Shown: positions 13,144 to 19,168 of the stretch, piece after piece
Layout: each line of letters begins with the position of its first letter
Numbering within the stretch: position 1 is the first letter of the stretch
Source of the DNA: a virus
DNA: 36,595 nt
Strand: one strand, 5' to 3'
IMG/VR virus record: IMGVR_UViG_3300042691_013033
Span: 1-36,595 of that record
The notes under the pieces: model-generated
Databases searched by the model: none
Told to the model about the DNA's origin: nothing
The model's input: the letters and a program-made list of their open reading frames with translations, nothing else
Translations under genes and position numbers: made by a program

Positions 13144-14063
13144 AGACTCACCTCTTCTGGTAGATACTTTTCAGGAAGTTCAAACAACTCGGGAGACTCA
13201 TAGCCCGGCCAATTATCCTCCTGCTTGCATCGCAGGACTGTGGCCATTCGCAGGATGTTTTTGTTGCGGCCGACCTCAACGGACATTTCCCCGACTGGTG
13301 CATAGATGCACTGATGCGGCTTGTTGACAGTTGCGACCGCAAACCAAAACGGCAATTTTTCTCCGGTCAGCGTGTACCAGCCCTCGGAATACCATGCTGC
13401 CTGGCTGTCGTAGTGGTATTTGGCCAAACGCCATTCAAACTCCGTCGCCAATGGTCCGCTCGATTGCGAGTCGTCGCAGGTCTTCAGGTCAATCAGCTTT
13501 TTGCCCCGCATGGCCGCATCAATACGAGCCTTGCAAAGCAACCCGGTCCGTCTGTCATTCCAAACGATCGTCAATTCTGTTTCGCTGTTGTTTACGTCGC
13601 GAACAAACTGAGGGCAGGTCTTCATAGCCGCCATTGCACCGTCAAACTGTCGCCATTGTGCTTCAGTGATCACCTGGCGGCCTGACTCAGCAGCCTGAAC
13701 ACCAAACGCCGCAACCTGCTGTTTGCACCATGAAGTTGCACCTGACGTGGATCGCGTTCCCTTCTGATCTTTGTTGTCCGGACTGTTTGCAAAATCCGGC
13801 TGCATGACGTACCGCTCGGAAAGCGAATCAGGCTCCAGCTTGCCGCAGTGCACTAATGAACCTAAAGCAAAAGCCTGCGATGGTTCTCGGTCTGGCGCAA
13901 TTCTATAGTTCATCGGGCTCTTATCGATGCGGACCAATCGCGTGTGATTTATTGCAGGAATCATCCCATAATCATCGAACGCTATGTTCTCATAAATTCC
14001 CGGAGGCTTACCAAACAACCCCGGCTTTTCAATTTCAACTTCATCATCCCAAACACTAACCAT
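13140..14063 (-). CDS. RecE-type PD-(D/E)XK exonuclease
   Basis: 307 aa from ATG 14063 behind AGGAGG. It matches phage RecE/DUF3799-type nucleases: an N-terminal YHxxxxxSxS-like start (FDDYGMIPAINHTRLVRIDKSP), ALGSLVHCGKLEP with H72, CKARIDAAMRGKKLIDLKTC with D182, D192 and K194, and the helix YHYDSQAAWY with Q221 and Y225. This enzyme digests double-stranded DNA from the end to give single strands for recombination. It is followed by its probable partner in a coupled operon. Confidence 0.85.
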   Translation of the reverse strand: MVSVWDDEVEIEKPGLFGKPPGIYENIAFDDYGMIPAINHTRLVRIDKSPMNYRIAPDREPSQAFALGSLVHCGKLEPDSLSERYVMQPDFANSPDNKDQKGTRSTSGATSWCKQQVAAFGVQAAESGRQVITEAQWRQFDGAMAAMKTCPQFVRDVNNSETELTIVWNDRRTGLLCKARIDAAMRGKKLIDLKTCDDSQSSGPLATEFEWRLAKYHYDSQAAWYSEGWYTLTGEKLPFWFAVATVNKPHQCIYAPVGEMSVEVGRNKNILRMATVLRCKQEDNWPGYESPELFELPEKYLPEEVSL

Positions 14064-14217
14064 GTTTCCTCCTATTATGTTTCAACCCGGTTCGCACGGA
14101 ATTACTGGTTGCCGTTTGCCAAACAGCTCGCCAGTTCGCCCGACTCTTAACGCATAGATTTGTGAGGCTCGGGAGTCGAAACAGCCTCAGTTCCTTTGAT
14201 CGCTTGCTGAAGCATTT

Positions 14218-14739
14218 TCAGCGACGCTTCGAGCCAGTTTCCGTCGCCGGTTTTGCGGTCGTAAGCATTGGCCGGTCTGACATCGTTTTCTTCAGCATCT
14301 CTCCAAGCTGAATCTTCTTCTCCGCAAGTTCCTCGCATGTCCATTTCACCGTTTCCGCTGCACATCGTTTCAAATCCGCTACAACCTCTTCACCGAATCG
14401 TTCAAGCATGTATCGCTCGTATTCCGCTGACTTATTTCCACGTCGTTTGCGGTCATTACAGGCTGCACACTGAGGATGACAATTCGTGAAATGAAACGCT
14501 GTGGCGTGTCGCGTTTTGCTGATGTAGTGGCCAGCGTTCATGTCTGGATCATTCCATAATCGCTCTTTCCCACATGTCACGCAGCGCACGTGACCAGTCT
14601 TGTCTGCCGCCCTGATGCGAACGATTTTTTGAAACACTTTGGCAACGTCGTTAATGCGGTTCTGTGGAGCCATCGCGGCGAGACGAGTCGCCATCTTCTC
14701 GACCTTGTTTTTCCGCTTTTCTGCTGCTGTCAGTTTCAT
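14218..14739 (-). CDS. ninG: NinG/Rap-like recombination protein
   Basis: 173 aa starting at ATG 14739, which overlaps the upstream stop as ATGA; the longer frame to 14790 is a shadow. N-terminal basic helix, then VRCVTCGKERLW (C53, C56), NAGHYISKT (H71) and NCHPQCAACNDRKR (C87, C91, C94), the zinc-bound HNH-like core of lambda NinG. The C-terminal helix follows. NinG/Rap acts on branched recombination intermediates. It sits between CsrA and RecE, in the recombination module. The 154 bases from here to the RecE start show no clear gene. Confidence 0.85.
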   Translation of the reverse strand: MKLTAAEKRKNKVEKMATRLAAMAPQNRINDVAKVFQKIVRIRAADKTGHVRCVTCGKERLWNDPDMNAGHYISKTRHATAFHFTNCHPQCAACNDRKRRGNKSAEYERYMLERFGEEVVADLKRCAAETVKWTCEELAEKKIQLGEMLKKTMSDRPMLTTAKPATETGSKRR

Positions 14740-14984
14740 CCCTGCCCCCTCAATACGCCTTTGCCGCCAGGAAGCATTTTCGTGCTGCATTCCCGTATCA
14801 TCGGAGCCCGATACATGCCCTTGTTTTCTGGATGGTCTGGACGCTCCAGCCTGATTTGCTCAGCAAGCCCCATCGTGGTTTCCGTGCCCCATATTTCCTC
14901 TGGCGTTGGATCTCGTGTCACTGGCTTGTGACCTGTCGGCATGTGCATCCGTTTTGATTTCTTGCCCGCCTTGCGTCGTGTCAT
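14736..14984 (-). CDS. Hypothetical basic protein, 82 aa
   Basis: ATGA overlaps at both ends tie it to CsrA upstream and NinG downstream. The N-terminus is very basic (MTRRKAGKKSKRMHM), followed by PTGHKPVTRDPTPEEIWG and a Pro/Gly-rich tail. Probably binds nucleic acid or is largely unfolded. No family recognised. Confidence 0.65.
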   Translation of the reverse strand: MTRRKAGKKSKRMHMPTGHKPVTRDPTPEEIWGTETTMGLAEQIRLERPDHPENKGMYRAPMIRECSTKMLPGGKGVLRGQG

Positions 14985-15244
14985 TGCGGCTTTCTCCTCA
15001 TCAGCTCGCCGGGGAGTCGCTCGCCAATTCGAATAACCGTGGGCTTCACCGTATTCGCTTCCGGATTGAATCCTGTCTCCATGATCGCATCATGAATCTC
15101 TTTGCGATCGATTCTGACGTTTTGAGACGCTGTGATTCCGAGCTTTACCTGTCGACCAGTCATCTCGATCGTTTTGACGATGATTGTCTCATCGCCCACA
15201 GTCATGATGATTTCCTGTCCATAATTCCTTCCGAGTACCAACAT
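14981..15244 (-). CDS. csrA: CsrA-like translational regulator with C-terminal extension
   Basis: 87 aa. Residues 1-54 match CsrA along the whole length: MLVLGRNYGQ, EIIMTVGDETIIVKTIEM, GRQVKLGITAS, NVRIDRKEIHDAI. R47 stands where E. coli R44 contacts RNA, and the N-terminal strand residues are kept. Residues 55-87 are an added, moderately basic tail. CsrA dimers bind AnGGA motifs, usually in hairpin loops over ribosome sites. The gene's own leader has AAAGGATTTCAGC before the ATG, so self-control is possible. Phage-borne copies could redirect host or phage mRNA use. Confidence 0.85.
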   Translation of the reverse strand: MLVLGRNYGQEIIMTVGDETIIVKTIEMTGRQVKLGITASQNVRIDRKEIHDAIMETGFNPEANTVKPTVIRIGERLPGELMRRKPQ

Positions 15245-15266
15245 GCTGAAATCCTTTCATTCAGAA

Positions 15267-15331
15267 CAAAAACCCGTGAGCGGTACATGGCGTCTGTGCA
15301 CGCCATCAGTGCTACCTGGACCGCTCACGGG
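15267..15331 (-). ncRNA. Structured RNA module 1, terminator-like
   Basis: CCCGTGAGCGGT pairs perfectly over 12 bp with ACCGCTCACGGG. Inside lies a second 7-bp hairpin (ATGGCGT/ACGCCAT) and an unpaired side of about 13 nt. On the minus strand it is followed by TTTTTGTTCTG. It ends 22 bases before csrA. It could be a terminator with an elaborate apex or the 3' module of a small RNA. See the next module for the shared design. Confidence 0.6.
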
Positions 15332-15337
15332 AGAACA

Positions 15338-15400
15338 AACCTGCGAACAGTCTCGGCGTGACTGCTAAAAACGCCGACCCTTGGCGACTGTTCGCAGGAG
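15338..15400 (-). ncRNA. Structured RNA module 2
   Basis: CCTGCGAACAGTC pairs perfectly over 13 bp with GACTGTTCGCAGG and encloses a 7-bp hairpin (TCGGCGT/ACGCCGA) with an unpaired side of about 8 nt. On the minus strand TTTGTTCTC follows. It shares with module 1 the long outer stem, the inner GGCGT/ACGCC hairpin and the U-rich tail with GTTCT, although the outer stems differ in sequence. Confidence 0.6.
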
Positions 15401-15470
15401 TACAAAACGCGGTTCGATTCCTTCGACTTAGCGACGTTTCACGGTCGACCGCTTGTAACCGCTTCCGATT

Positions 15471-15538
15471 GGCCAGTGTTGGATTCGAACCAACGTTTGC
15501 GAGAAACCCGCCGCCCTAACCACTAGACGAACCGGCCG
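15471..15538 (-). tRNA. tRNA-like gene with shortened anticodon arm
   Basis: On the minus strand: acceptor GGCCGGT/ACTGGCC (7 bp with one G-U), D arm GTCT-AGTGGTTA-GGGC, T arm GTTGG-TTCGAAT-CCAAC and discriminator A, all canonical. The anticodon arm is only 13 nt (GCGGGTTTCTCGC) instead of 17: either a 5-bp stem with a 3-nt loop, or a 3-bp stem with a 7-nt loop. Total 68 nt, 4 short. CCA is not encoded. It cannot be given an amino acid with confidence. It is either a decayed tRNA or a tRNA mimic. The rest of the gap up to 15654 shows only weak inverted repeats. Confidence 0.6.
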
Positions 15539-15654
15539 AAATCCGGTGCACCCTTGCGCTCGCCGGTTAGTGATTTAAATCGCCGTCTCTCCGAGCTGTC
15601 ACGTCGTTGACTTTTGGTCAAGGCTGCATTCCGACGTTTCCGCAGCACTTTTCT

Positions 15655-15807
15655 TCAATACGTCCGGCCATACTTCGCACGGATCTGCCGTTCGATTCGC
15701 TTGCGTTCTGTCCGCTCACATGCGATCTCAGACGATCCAGCCGCAAAGCATCCAAGCATCACGAGAATCAGAAACACGAAGCACTTTGTTGCGATCTCAG
15801 CGAGCAT
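15655..15807 (-). CDS. Small lipoprotein-like membrane protein, 50 aa
   Basis: ATG 15807 preceded by AAAGGAG at 8 bases; stop TGA 15655-15657; overlaps the upstream gene by 11 bases. Residues 8-24 are hydrophobic, with a lipobox-like VMLGC ending at C20. The rest is charged, with a basic helix (ERTERKRIERQIRAKYG). Short anchored proteins of this kind are common in phages; a superinfection or membrane role is only a guess. Confidence 0.65.
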   Translation of the reverse strand: MLAEIATKCFVFLILVMLGCFAAGSSEIACERTERKRIERQIRAKYGRTY

Positions 15808-16048
15808 GTTCGAGGCTCCTTTTTCGTTTGGTCAGTGCAAGCTTTGCGCGAACACAGCCGCACGACGTGACGTTTCCCTGTCGCAGATGTCCGCTTGATG
15901 CGAACCAGTAATTCCCGCAAACACACTGGCACTTCCATGCAGCTTCGAAACGTGTTCGCTGTGCGTTGCGTGGTGACTTGAAAGGGCCTGCGATAACGGT
16001 CAGACTTCCGAACGTGCGGCCAATCAGGTTTTCTACTTGCCTGCTCAT
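15797..16048 (-). CDS. Small zinc-ribbon DNA-binding-like protein
   Basis: 83 aa from ATG 16048 (ATGA overlap with the upstream gene). IGRTFGSLTVIAG, then WKCQCVCGNYWFASSGHLRQGNVTSCGCV: this is the zinc-binding unit (CxCxCG...CGC) that often precedes AP2 or HNH domains in phage homing-type proteins, here standing alone. The C-terminus is basic. Probably binds DNA; target unknown. Confidence 0.75.
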   Translation of the reverse strand: MSRQVENLIGRTFGSLTVIAGPFKSPRNAQRTRFEAAWKCQCVCGNYWFASSGHLRQGNVTSCGCVRAKLALTKRKRSLEHAR

Positions 16049-16377
16049 TGCTGCTCCTTTGCTTTGTACGTCGTGACCATCTTTCCGCTTACGTCGCAAA
16101 CCTTTTCGCCAGCCTCAACCGCCAATCCATCATCAACCATCTTGCTGATTCGTTTTCGGTACGTGTCAGCCTCATGGTCTGGCCATCGCAAAGCACATTT
16201 GCGACCAGCTTCGCGGCCAGTCAGTGCCGACTGCGACTCTCGCAGGACCGTCAGCATTCTGCCGACGCATGTGCTGAGCTTTGGCTCTGTTTCCGCCGCT
16301 GACTTCTGGCTGGTGATCGGGTCGGATTTGCGGCTGATCTTTGCGGGCGCGTCGAAGGCGAAGCATTGTTGGTTCAT
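16045..16377 (-). CDS. Winged-helix-like phage protein
   Basis: 110 aa. SDPITSQKSAAETEPKLSTC, VGRMLTVLRESQSALTGREAG, YRKRISKMVDDGLAVEAGE, KVCDVSGKMVTTYKA follow the helix-helix-helix-wing pattern of small phage winged-helix proteins that occur near nin genes. The N-terminus has a short F-rich tail. Likely DNA-binding; partner genes are early and recombination genes. Confidence 0.7.
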   Translation of the reverse strand: MNQQCFAFDAPAKISRKSDPITSQKSAAETEPKLSTCVGRMLTVLRESQSALTGREAGRKCALRWPDHEADTYRKRISKMVDDGLAVEAGEKVCDVSGKMVTTYKAKEQQ

Positions 16378-17003
16378 GGTGTTGTCACCTCCAGATCAGT
16401 GGCAACCTTCCGCAGCATCACAATAAAATGCCTTAACTGCTTTGCCGCTGAGTAATCGCCAGCCATGTCGAGGATTGCACTGCGGTCTTCGTCCAGGCTG
16501 CTGCCGAGATCAAATTCCGGCGCGGCTGGCTTGCTGTTTCGCGGAGCCGCATCGCTGCGTGGATTGCTGGACTGCTTTGGTGGTTTCGAATCAACTGGCT
16601 TCGAGTCGACATTGATAACGTCTTTTGATTCTGCGGGATCTGACGTTGGCTCTACCACAGTCACAGAGCCACGTTTTGCGCGTTTCGGCGTTCCGGGATC
16701 TTCCGAAATCAGACGCAAGGCCTCATTGATGCTTGTGGCTTCTGTCAAACCACCAACCCGTGAGTAATTTGCCGCAATCGTCATGTAGCGGCTTGCTGTT
16801 TGCTGGCTGTAGTTGAATTCCCTAGCCACCCACGGCAAAAACTCACCATGCGGAAGCTTTTCTTTTGCGGCCAGCATTGCCCTACCGCATCGCTCCGCGT
16901 TCTCGACTGTTAGCCGTGCATTTGTTTCAACCTGCTCTGCTGCGTCATTAGCGACGATTGCCAACGCTTCGACAGATAGGTCTTCAAACGTCGTCATATT
17001 CAT
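16374..17003 (-). CDS. DUF3102-type protein
   Basis: 209 aa. Residues 20-85 (CGRAMLAAKEKLPHGEFLPW, VAREFNYSQQTASRYMTIAA) are a DUF3102 domain, a helical unit with an HTH-like core found in phage and plasmid early genes. Residues 105-165 are a Ser/Pro/Lys-rich linker and the C-terminal 40 residues form helices. Function unknown; the context suggests early control or replication support. Confidence 0.75.
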   Translation of the reverse strand: MNMTTFEDLSVEALAIVANDAAEQVETNARLTVENAERCGRAMLAAKEKLPHGEFLPWVAREFNYSQQTASRYMTIAANYSRVGGLTEATSINEALRLISEDPGTPKRAKRGSVTVVEPTSDPAESKDVINVDSKPVDSKPPKQSSNPRSDAAPRNSKPAAPEFDLGSSLDEDRSAILDMAGDYSAAKQLRHFIVMLRKVATDLEVTTP

Positions 17004-17479
17004 TTGTCACCGCCAGTACCCTTCAGTGGGTTTGTGCGGTTGTACAAATTTGGATTTATCGCAAACGCTGCGAGGATGTGCTTTGATTCCGCAGCAAGTG
17101 CCTGTGCCTGCGTCCCGACGATGGTCTCGACAACAGTCATTGTTATCTGAGACTTGTCTTTAATTCGCACTAACTGCAGCGAACCGTTTCTGTGCTGATT
17201 CCATCGTTGCGCTGGCTTGTTTGTCATTCCAACGTACAGAGGAATGCTGAGATCGCTTTTGCTGGTAATCCAATAGACTACGTACAGGCTTTCTTGTGGT
17301 TTTGGCTGCCGTTTTTTTCCTGGCCTCATTGTCAGTGACGCATACCGTTTTAGTATGGCGCTGAGCTGATCGAGCGAAAACGGCTCAAAGTTCTTAGTAG
17401 CCAAGAATCCGGCAACGAACTGATGATCAGGCATTCGCATCAGAGTATCGAAATACTCCTGCACAGTGCATGTAGCCAT
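17000..17479 (-). CDS. GIY-YIG nuclease-like protein
   Basis: 159 aa from ATG 17479. Residues 66-150 carry YVVYW and LYVGMTNKPAQRWNQH (the YIG strand is YVG at 82-84; R92 in the next helix), a Glu-bearing helix (ESKHILAAF, E131) and a final N. These are the GIY-YIG landmarks, with GIY changed to YVVYW. N-terminal 55 residues are helical. It is first in the early operon behind the 17.66-kb promoter. It may be a homing-type or accessory nuclease. Confidence 0.75.
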   Translation of the reverse strand: MATCTVQEYFDTLMRMPDHQFVAGFLATKNFEPFSLDQLSAILKRYASLTMRPGKKRQPKPQESLYVVYWITSKSDLSIPLYVGMTNKPAQRWNQHRNGSLQLVRIKDKSQITMTVVETIVGTQAQALAAESKHILAAFAINPNLYNRTNPLKGTGGDK

Positions 17480-17493
17480 GCAACACCGTTAAT

Positions 17494-17525
17494 CGCCTTC
17501 CATGCGAAAGGCAGATTCCATCTGC
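17494..17525 (-). promoter_or_regulatory. Two AnGGA hairpin loops in the early leader (possible CsrA sites)
   Basis: On the minus strand GCAGAT-GGA-ATCTGC (17525-17511) is a perfect hairpin showing AUGGA at its loop, and CGC-ATGGAAG-GCG (17506-17494) repeats AUGGA in a second loop. They lie in the untranslated leader 15-45 bases before ATG 17479. Paired AnGGA loops are the typical CsrA target. Binding is inference. Confidence 0.45.
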
Positions 17526-17606
17526 GCCACATCTCCGACCGCAATCAATGCGTGACGGAAGGACCGAGACGGCCCAGTGACAAAGTCTGATTCGATGGAT
17601 CTCTGA

Positions 17607-17630
17607 TTCGGTCTCACGCGAATCAGTTAT
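17607..17630. promoter_or_regulatory. Inverted repeat in the early leader
   Basis: CTGATTCG, 8 bases, CGAATCAG: a perfect 8-bp inverted repeat, with a third CGAATCAG about 10 bases further along the leader in direct orientation. It begins within about 20 bases of the expected transcription start. An operator, antiterminator RNA element or leader hairpin. Confidence 0.45.
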
Positions 17631-17652
17631 CCGTAAACTCAACACGGGCGGA

Positions 17653-17681
17653 ACTGTAGAGACCCTCTACAATCGTGTCAA
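17653..17681 (-). promoter_or_regulatory. Early promoter with operator in its spacer
   Basis: Reading leftwards: perfect -35 TTGACA (17681-17676), 17-base spacer, TACAGT (17658-17653) as -10. The perfect 7-3-7 palindrome TGTAGAGACCCTCTACA (17655-17671) covers the spacer and -10, so a bound repressor would block polymerase. It drives the early operon, about 170 bases ahead of the first gene. Confidence 0.7.
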
Positions 17682-17686
17682 CCCGA

Positions 17687-17905
17687 CTAAGCCGATTTTT
17701 TTTTGAGTTTTTTCTGCCAGTCTTTTTTGCGGTCTCTGAGCGTTTCCAGATCGTCTTCATTCAGCCGATACACATGCTGCGAAAACTCCGGGAATTCATA
17801 CTTCGTTCCGATCAAACCACGCTGGCAAAGACGTGATACGATTGCACGCGAAAGCCTTACTTCATTCGCGGCTTCTTTGACGGAGTAGGTTTTTTGTTCT
17901 GTCAT
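17687..17905 (-). CDS. Small HTH regulator/excisionase-like protein
   Basis: 72 aa from ATG 17905 (GGAG at 7 bases). YSVKEAANEVRLSRAIVSRLCQRGLIGTKYEFPEFSQHVYRLNEDDL is the MerR-like winged HTH of the excisionase family; the C-terminus is very basic (KKDWQKKLKKKSA). Between the integrase and the early promoter it could be the excisionase, the lysogeny repressor, or both. One 17-bp operator-like site lies just upstream of it and another just downstream. Confidence 0.75.
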   Translation of the reverse strand: MTEQKTYSVKEAANEVRLSRAIVSRLCQRGLIGTKYEFPEFSQHVYRLNEDDLETLRDRKKDWQKKLKKKSA

Positions 17906-17920
17906 GATCATGCTCCGAAG

Positions 17921-17937
17921 TGTAGCGTGTCTCTATA
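17921..17937. promoter_or_regulatory. Second operator-like site
   Basis: TGTAGCGTGTCTCTATA; its reverse complement agrees with the operator at 17655-17671 in 14 of 17 positions. It lies about 15 bases upstream of the HTH gene start, over the likely promoter of that gene (TACTAT). The pair suggests one regulator acting on both sites, including on its own gene. Confidence 0.6.
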
Positions 17938-17947
17938 GTAACGCAAG

Positions 17948-17975
17948 AAAAAACCCGAGGGGTGAGACGCTCGGG
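17948..17975 (-). terminator. Rho-independent terminator after tRNA-Leu remnant
   Basis: On the minus strand CCCGAG, 10 nt, CTCGGG, then TTTTTT. It follows the tRNA-Leu 3' half and shields the HTH gene from upstream transcription. Part of the stem can also pair with CCCTCGGG at about 18011-18018. Confidence 0.7.
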
Positions 17976-18020
17976 CTGACCAGACTTTGTCGATCAATCA
18001 GCCGTTGCACCCTCGGGGAT

Positions 18021-18073
18021 TGCGCAAGAGAGGACTTGAACCTCCATGGGAGTTACCCCACTAGCTCCTGAAG
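18021..18073 (-). other. attP candidate: 3' half of tRNA-Leu(CAG)
   Basis: On the minus strand the sequence from the anticodon loop (TTCAGGA) on gives GCTAG (3' anticodon stem), a class II long variable arm (GGGGTAACTCCC core), T arm GGAGG-TTCAAGT-CCTCT, acceptor strand CTTGCGC and A. The 5' half does not fit: upstream bases do not pair with the anticodon stem or with CTTGCGC. A tRNA 3' half starting at the anticodon loop beside an integrase gene is the usual attachment core of tyrosine-integrase phages. The rest of the gap to the integrase shows no gene. Confidence 0.65.
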
Positions 18074-18191
18074 GTGGCGCGACGCTAGTACCAGGTGGGA
18101 ATGTCCGCACATCTTCAACAATCCAAAACGTTCACGAAATCAAAAGAGTTTGCCGAAACATAGGGTGACTCAAATCAATATCTAATCGCCA

Positions 18192-19091
18192 GTGAATGGA
18201 GTCACGTCACTGGATAAACCTACGATGAATATCGTTGACCACGCACGGGAATACTGTGCCCGCAAACAAATAGCAAAAACACCCATCTACGCTTGTCAGC
18301 GAGTTGCTGAAGTCGTGGGCGAAATTGAAGCCAGCAAGGTCACACAGGCCCATGTTGAGCAGTACATCCAAGCGGCTCGACGTGACAAGGTTCCCGAGTG
18401 GACAATAAAAGGTGCCGTCAAGGATTTGCGGACCATCGTCATCGATGCTGGCGGCCCGGTCCTGCAGAACACCGTGAAGAAACCAAAGCCCGATCCCAAA
18501 CCGTGCGAGATTTCAGACATCGACACAATTTGGCAATGGCTGGCTCCGTGGTCCTGCCAACTGATTGTGCTGACGTATTGGTGCGGCATTCGGCTGGAAG
18601 ATGCAATCCGGCTTCAGCTCAAGGTGGATCCGGCTTGGAGGTCAATCTATTGGGAAGCAAACAAGACCGGCCACAAGCACCGCATACCAGCCCCGAAATG
18701 GCTTGCCAAATGGCTTCAACCTGTAAGGCTTCCTTACAAGTGCAGCAACGATCACGCGCAGGTCATTGTGAGGGGCGAACTGCAGCGAGTTTGCACGCTG
18801 GCCAGCATCCCGCGAATACTTCCCAGCGAAATCAGGGACCGAGGCATCACAGAATGGTCGAAGGTGTCATCAGATGCCGGGGCTCTGCTGCATGGCCACG
18901 GTCTTGGCACGCGGGACCATTACGTTCCGGCCTTGGAAATCCTGACCGCCGCAATGGATCGGGTCAGAGTTCCGCAATCGTTCGGCGCGGCACAGTCGTC
19001 TGAAGATACGCTGCTGTCAGCCTATCGCCGTCTGGACCCGTCCGCACAGGGGCTGGTAAGTATGACCGCCGAACGGCTCGCGGCGGGGTGA
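18192..19091 (+). CDS. int: Tyrosine recombinase (phage integrase)
   Basis: 299 aa from GTG 18192; ATG 18225 (MNIVDHAREY) is an equally likely start. Residues 12-85 form the core-binding helical domain. The catalytic domain has R134 (CGIRLEDAIRL), K158 (NKTGHKHRIP), R215 (SEIRDRGIT), H236 (LLHGHGLGT) and Y244 (TRDHYVP). The His of the usual HxxR box is Ser here, and the N-terminal arm domain looks minimal. It integrates the phage at attB by site-specific recombination. The only convincing plus-strand gene, it stands beside the tRNA-Leu-type attP. Confidence 0.85.
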   Translation: MNGVTSLDKPTMNIVDHAREYCARKQIAKTPIYACQRVAEVVGEIEASKVTQAHVEQYIQAARRDKVPEWTIKGAVKDLRTIVIDAGGPVLQNTVKKPKPDPKPCEISDIDTIWQWLAPWSCQLIVLTYWCGIRLEDAIRLQLKVDPAWRSIYWEANKTGHKHRIPAPKWLAKWLQPVRLPYKCSNDHAQVIVRGELQRVCTLASIPRILPSEIRDRGITEWSKVSSDAGALLHGHGLGTRDHYVPALEILTAAMDRVRVPQSFGAAQSSEDTLLSAYRRLDPSAQGLVSMTAERLAAG

Positions 19092-19161
19092 TTTAACACA
19101 GCGAGGATGGCCCGGTAGTGCTGCCATCCTCCCCCAATGCTGTGCATCCCCGCCGCTTTTT
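19080..19161 (+). terminator. Large terminator after the integrase gene
   Basis: GCGGCGGGG (19080-19088) pairs with CCCCGCCGC (19148-19156), followed by TTTTT. Inside, CACAGC/GCTGTG and GAGGATGG/CCATCCTC extend the hairpin. It overlaps the integrase stop and separates it from the convergent late operon end. Confidence 0.75.
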
Positions 19162-19168
19162 ATCCGCT

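Noticed and set aside
14147-14365. 72-codon minus frame after NinG, or its last 22 codons from ATG 14215
   Set aside because: Most of it overlaps NinG, and the short remainder has no ribosome site. Not enough to call a gene.
15471-15538. Functional tRNA-Glu, Lys or Arg
   Set aside because: The anticodon arm is four bases short, so no anticodon can be read with confidence.
18021-18108. Complete tRNA-Leu gene
   Set aside because: The 5' stretch (GCGGACA) does not pair with the 3' acceptor CTTGCGC, and the 5' anticodon stem does not pair. Only the 3' half fits, so it is better read as an att core.
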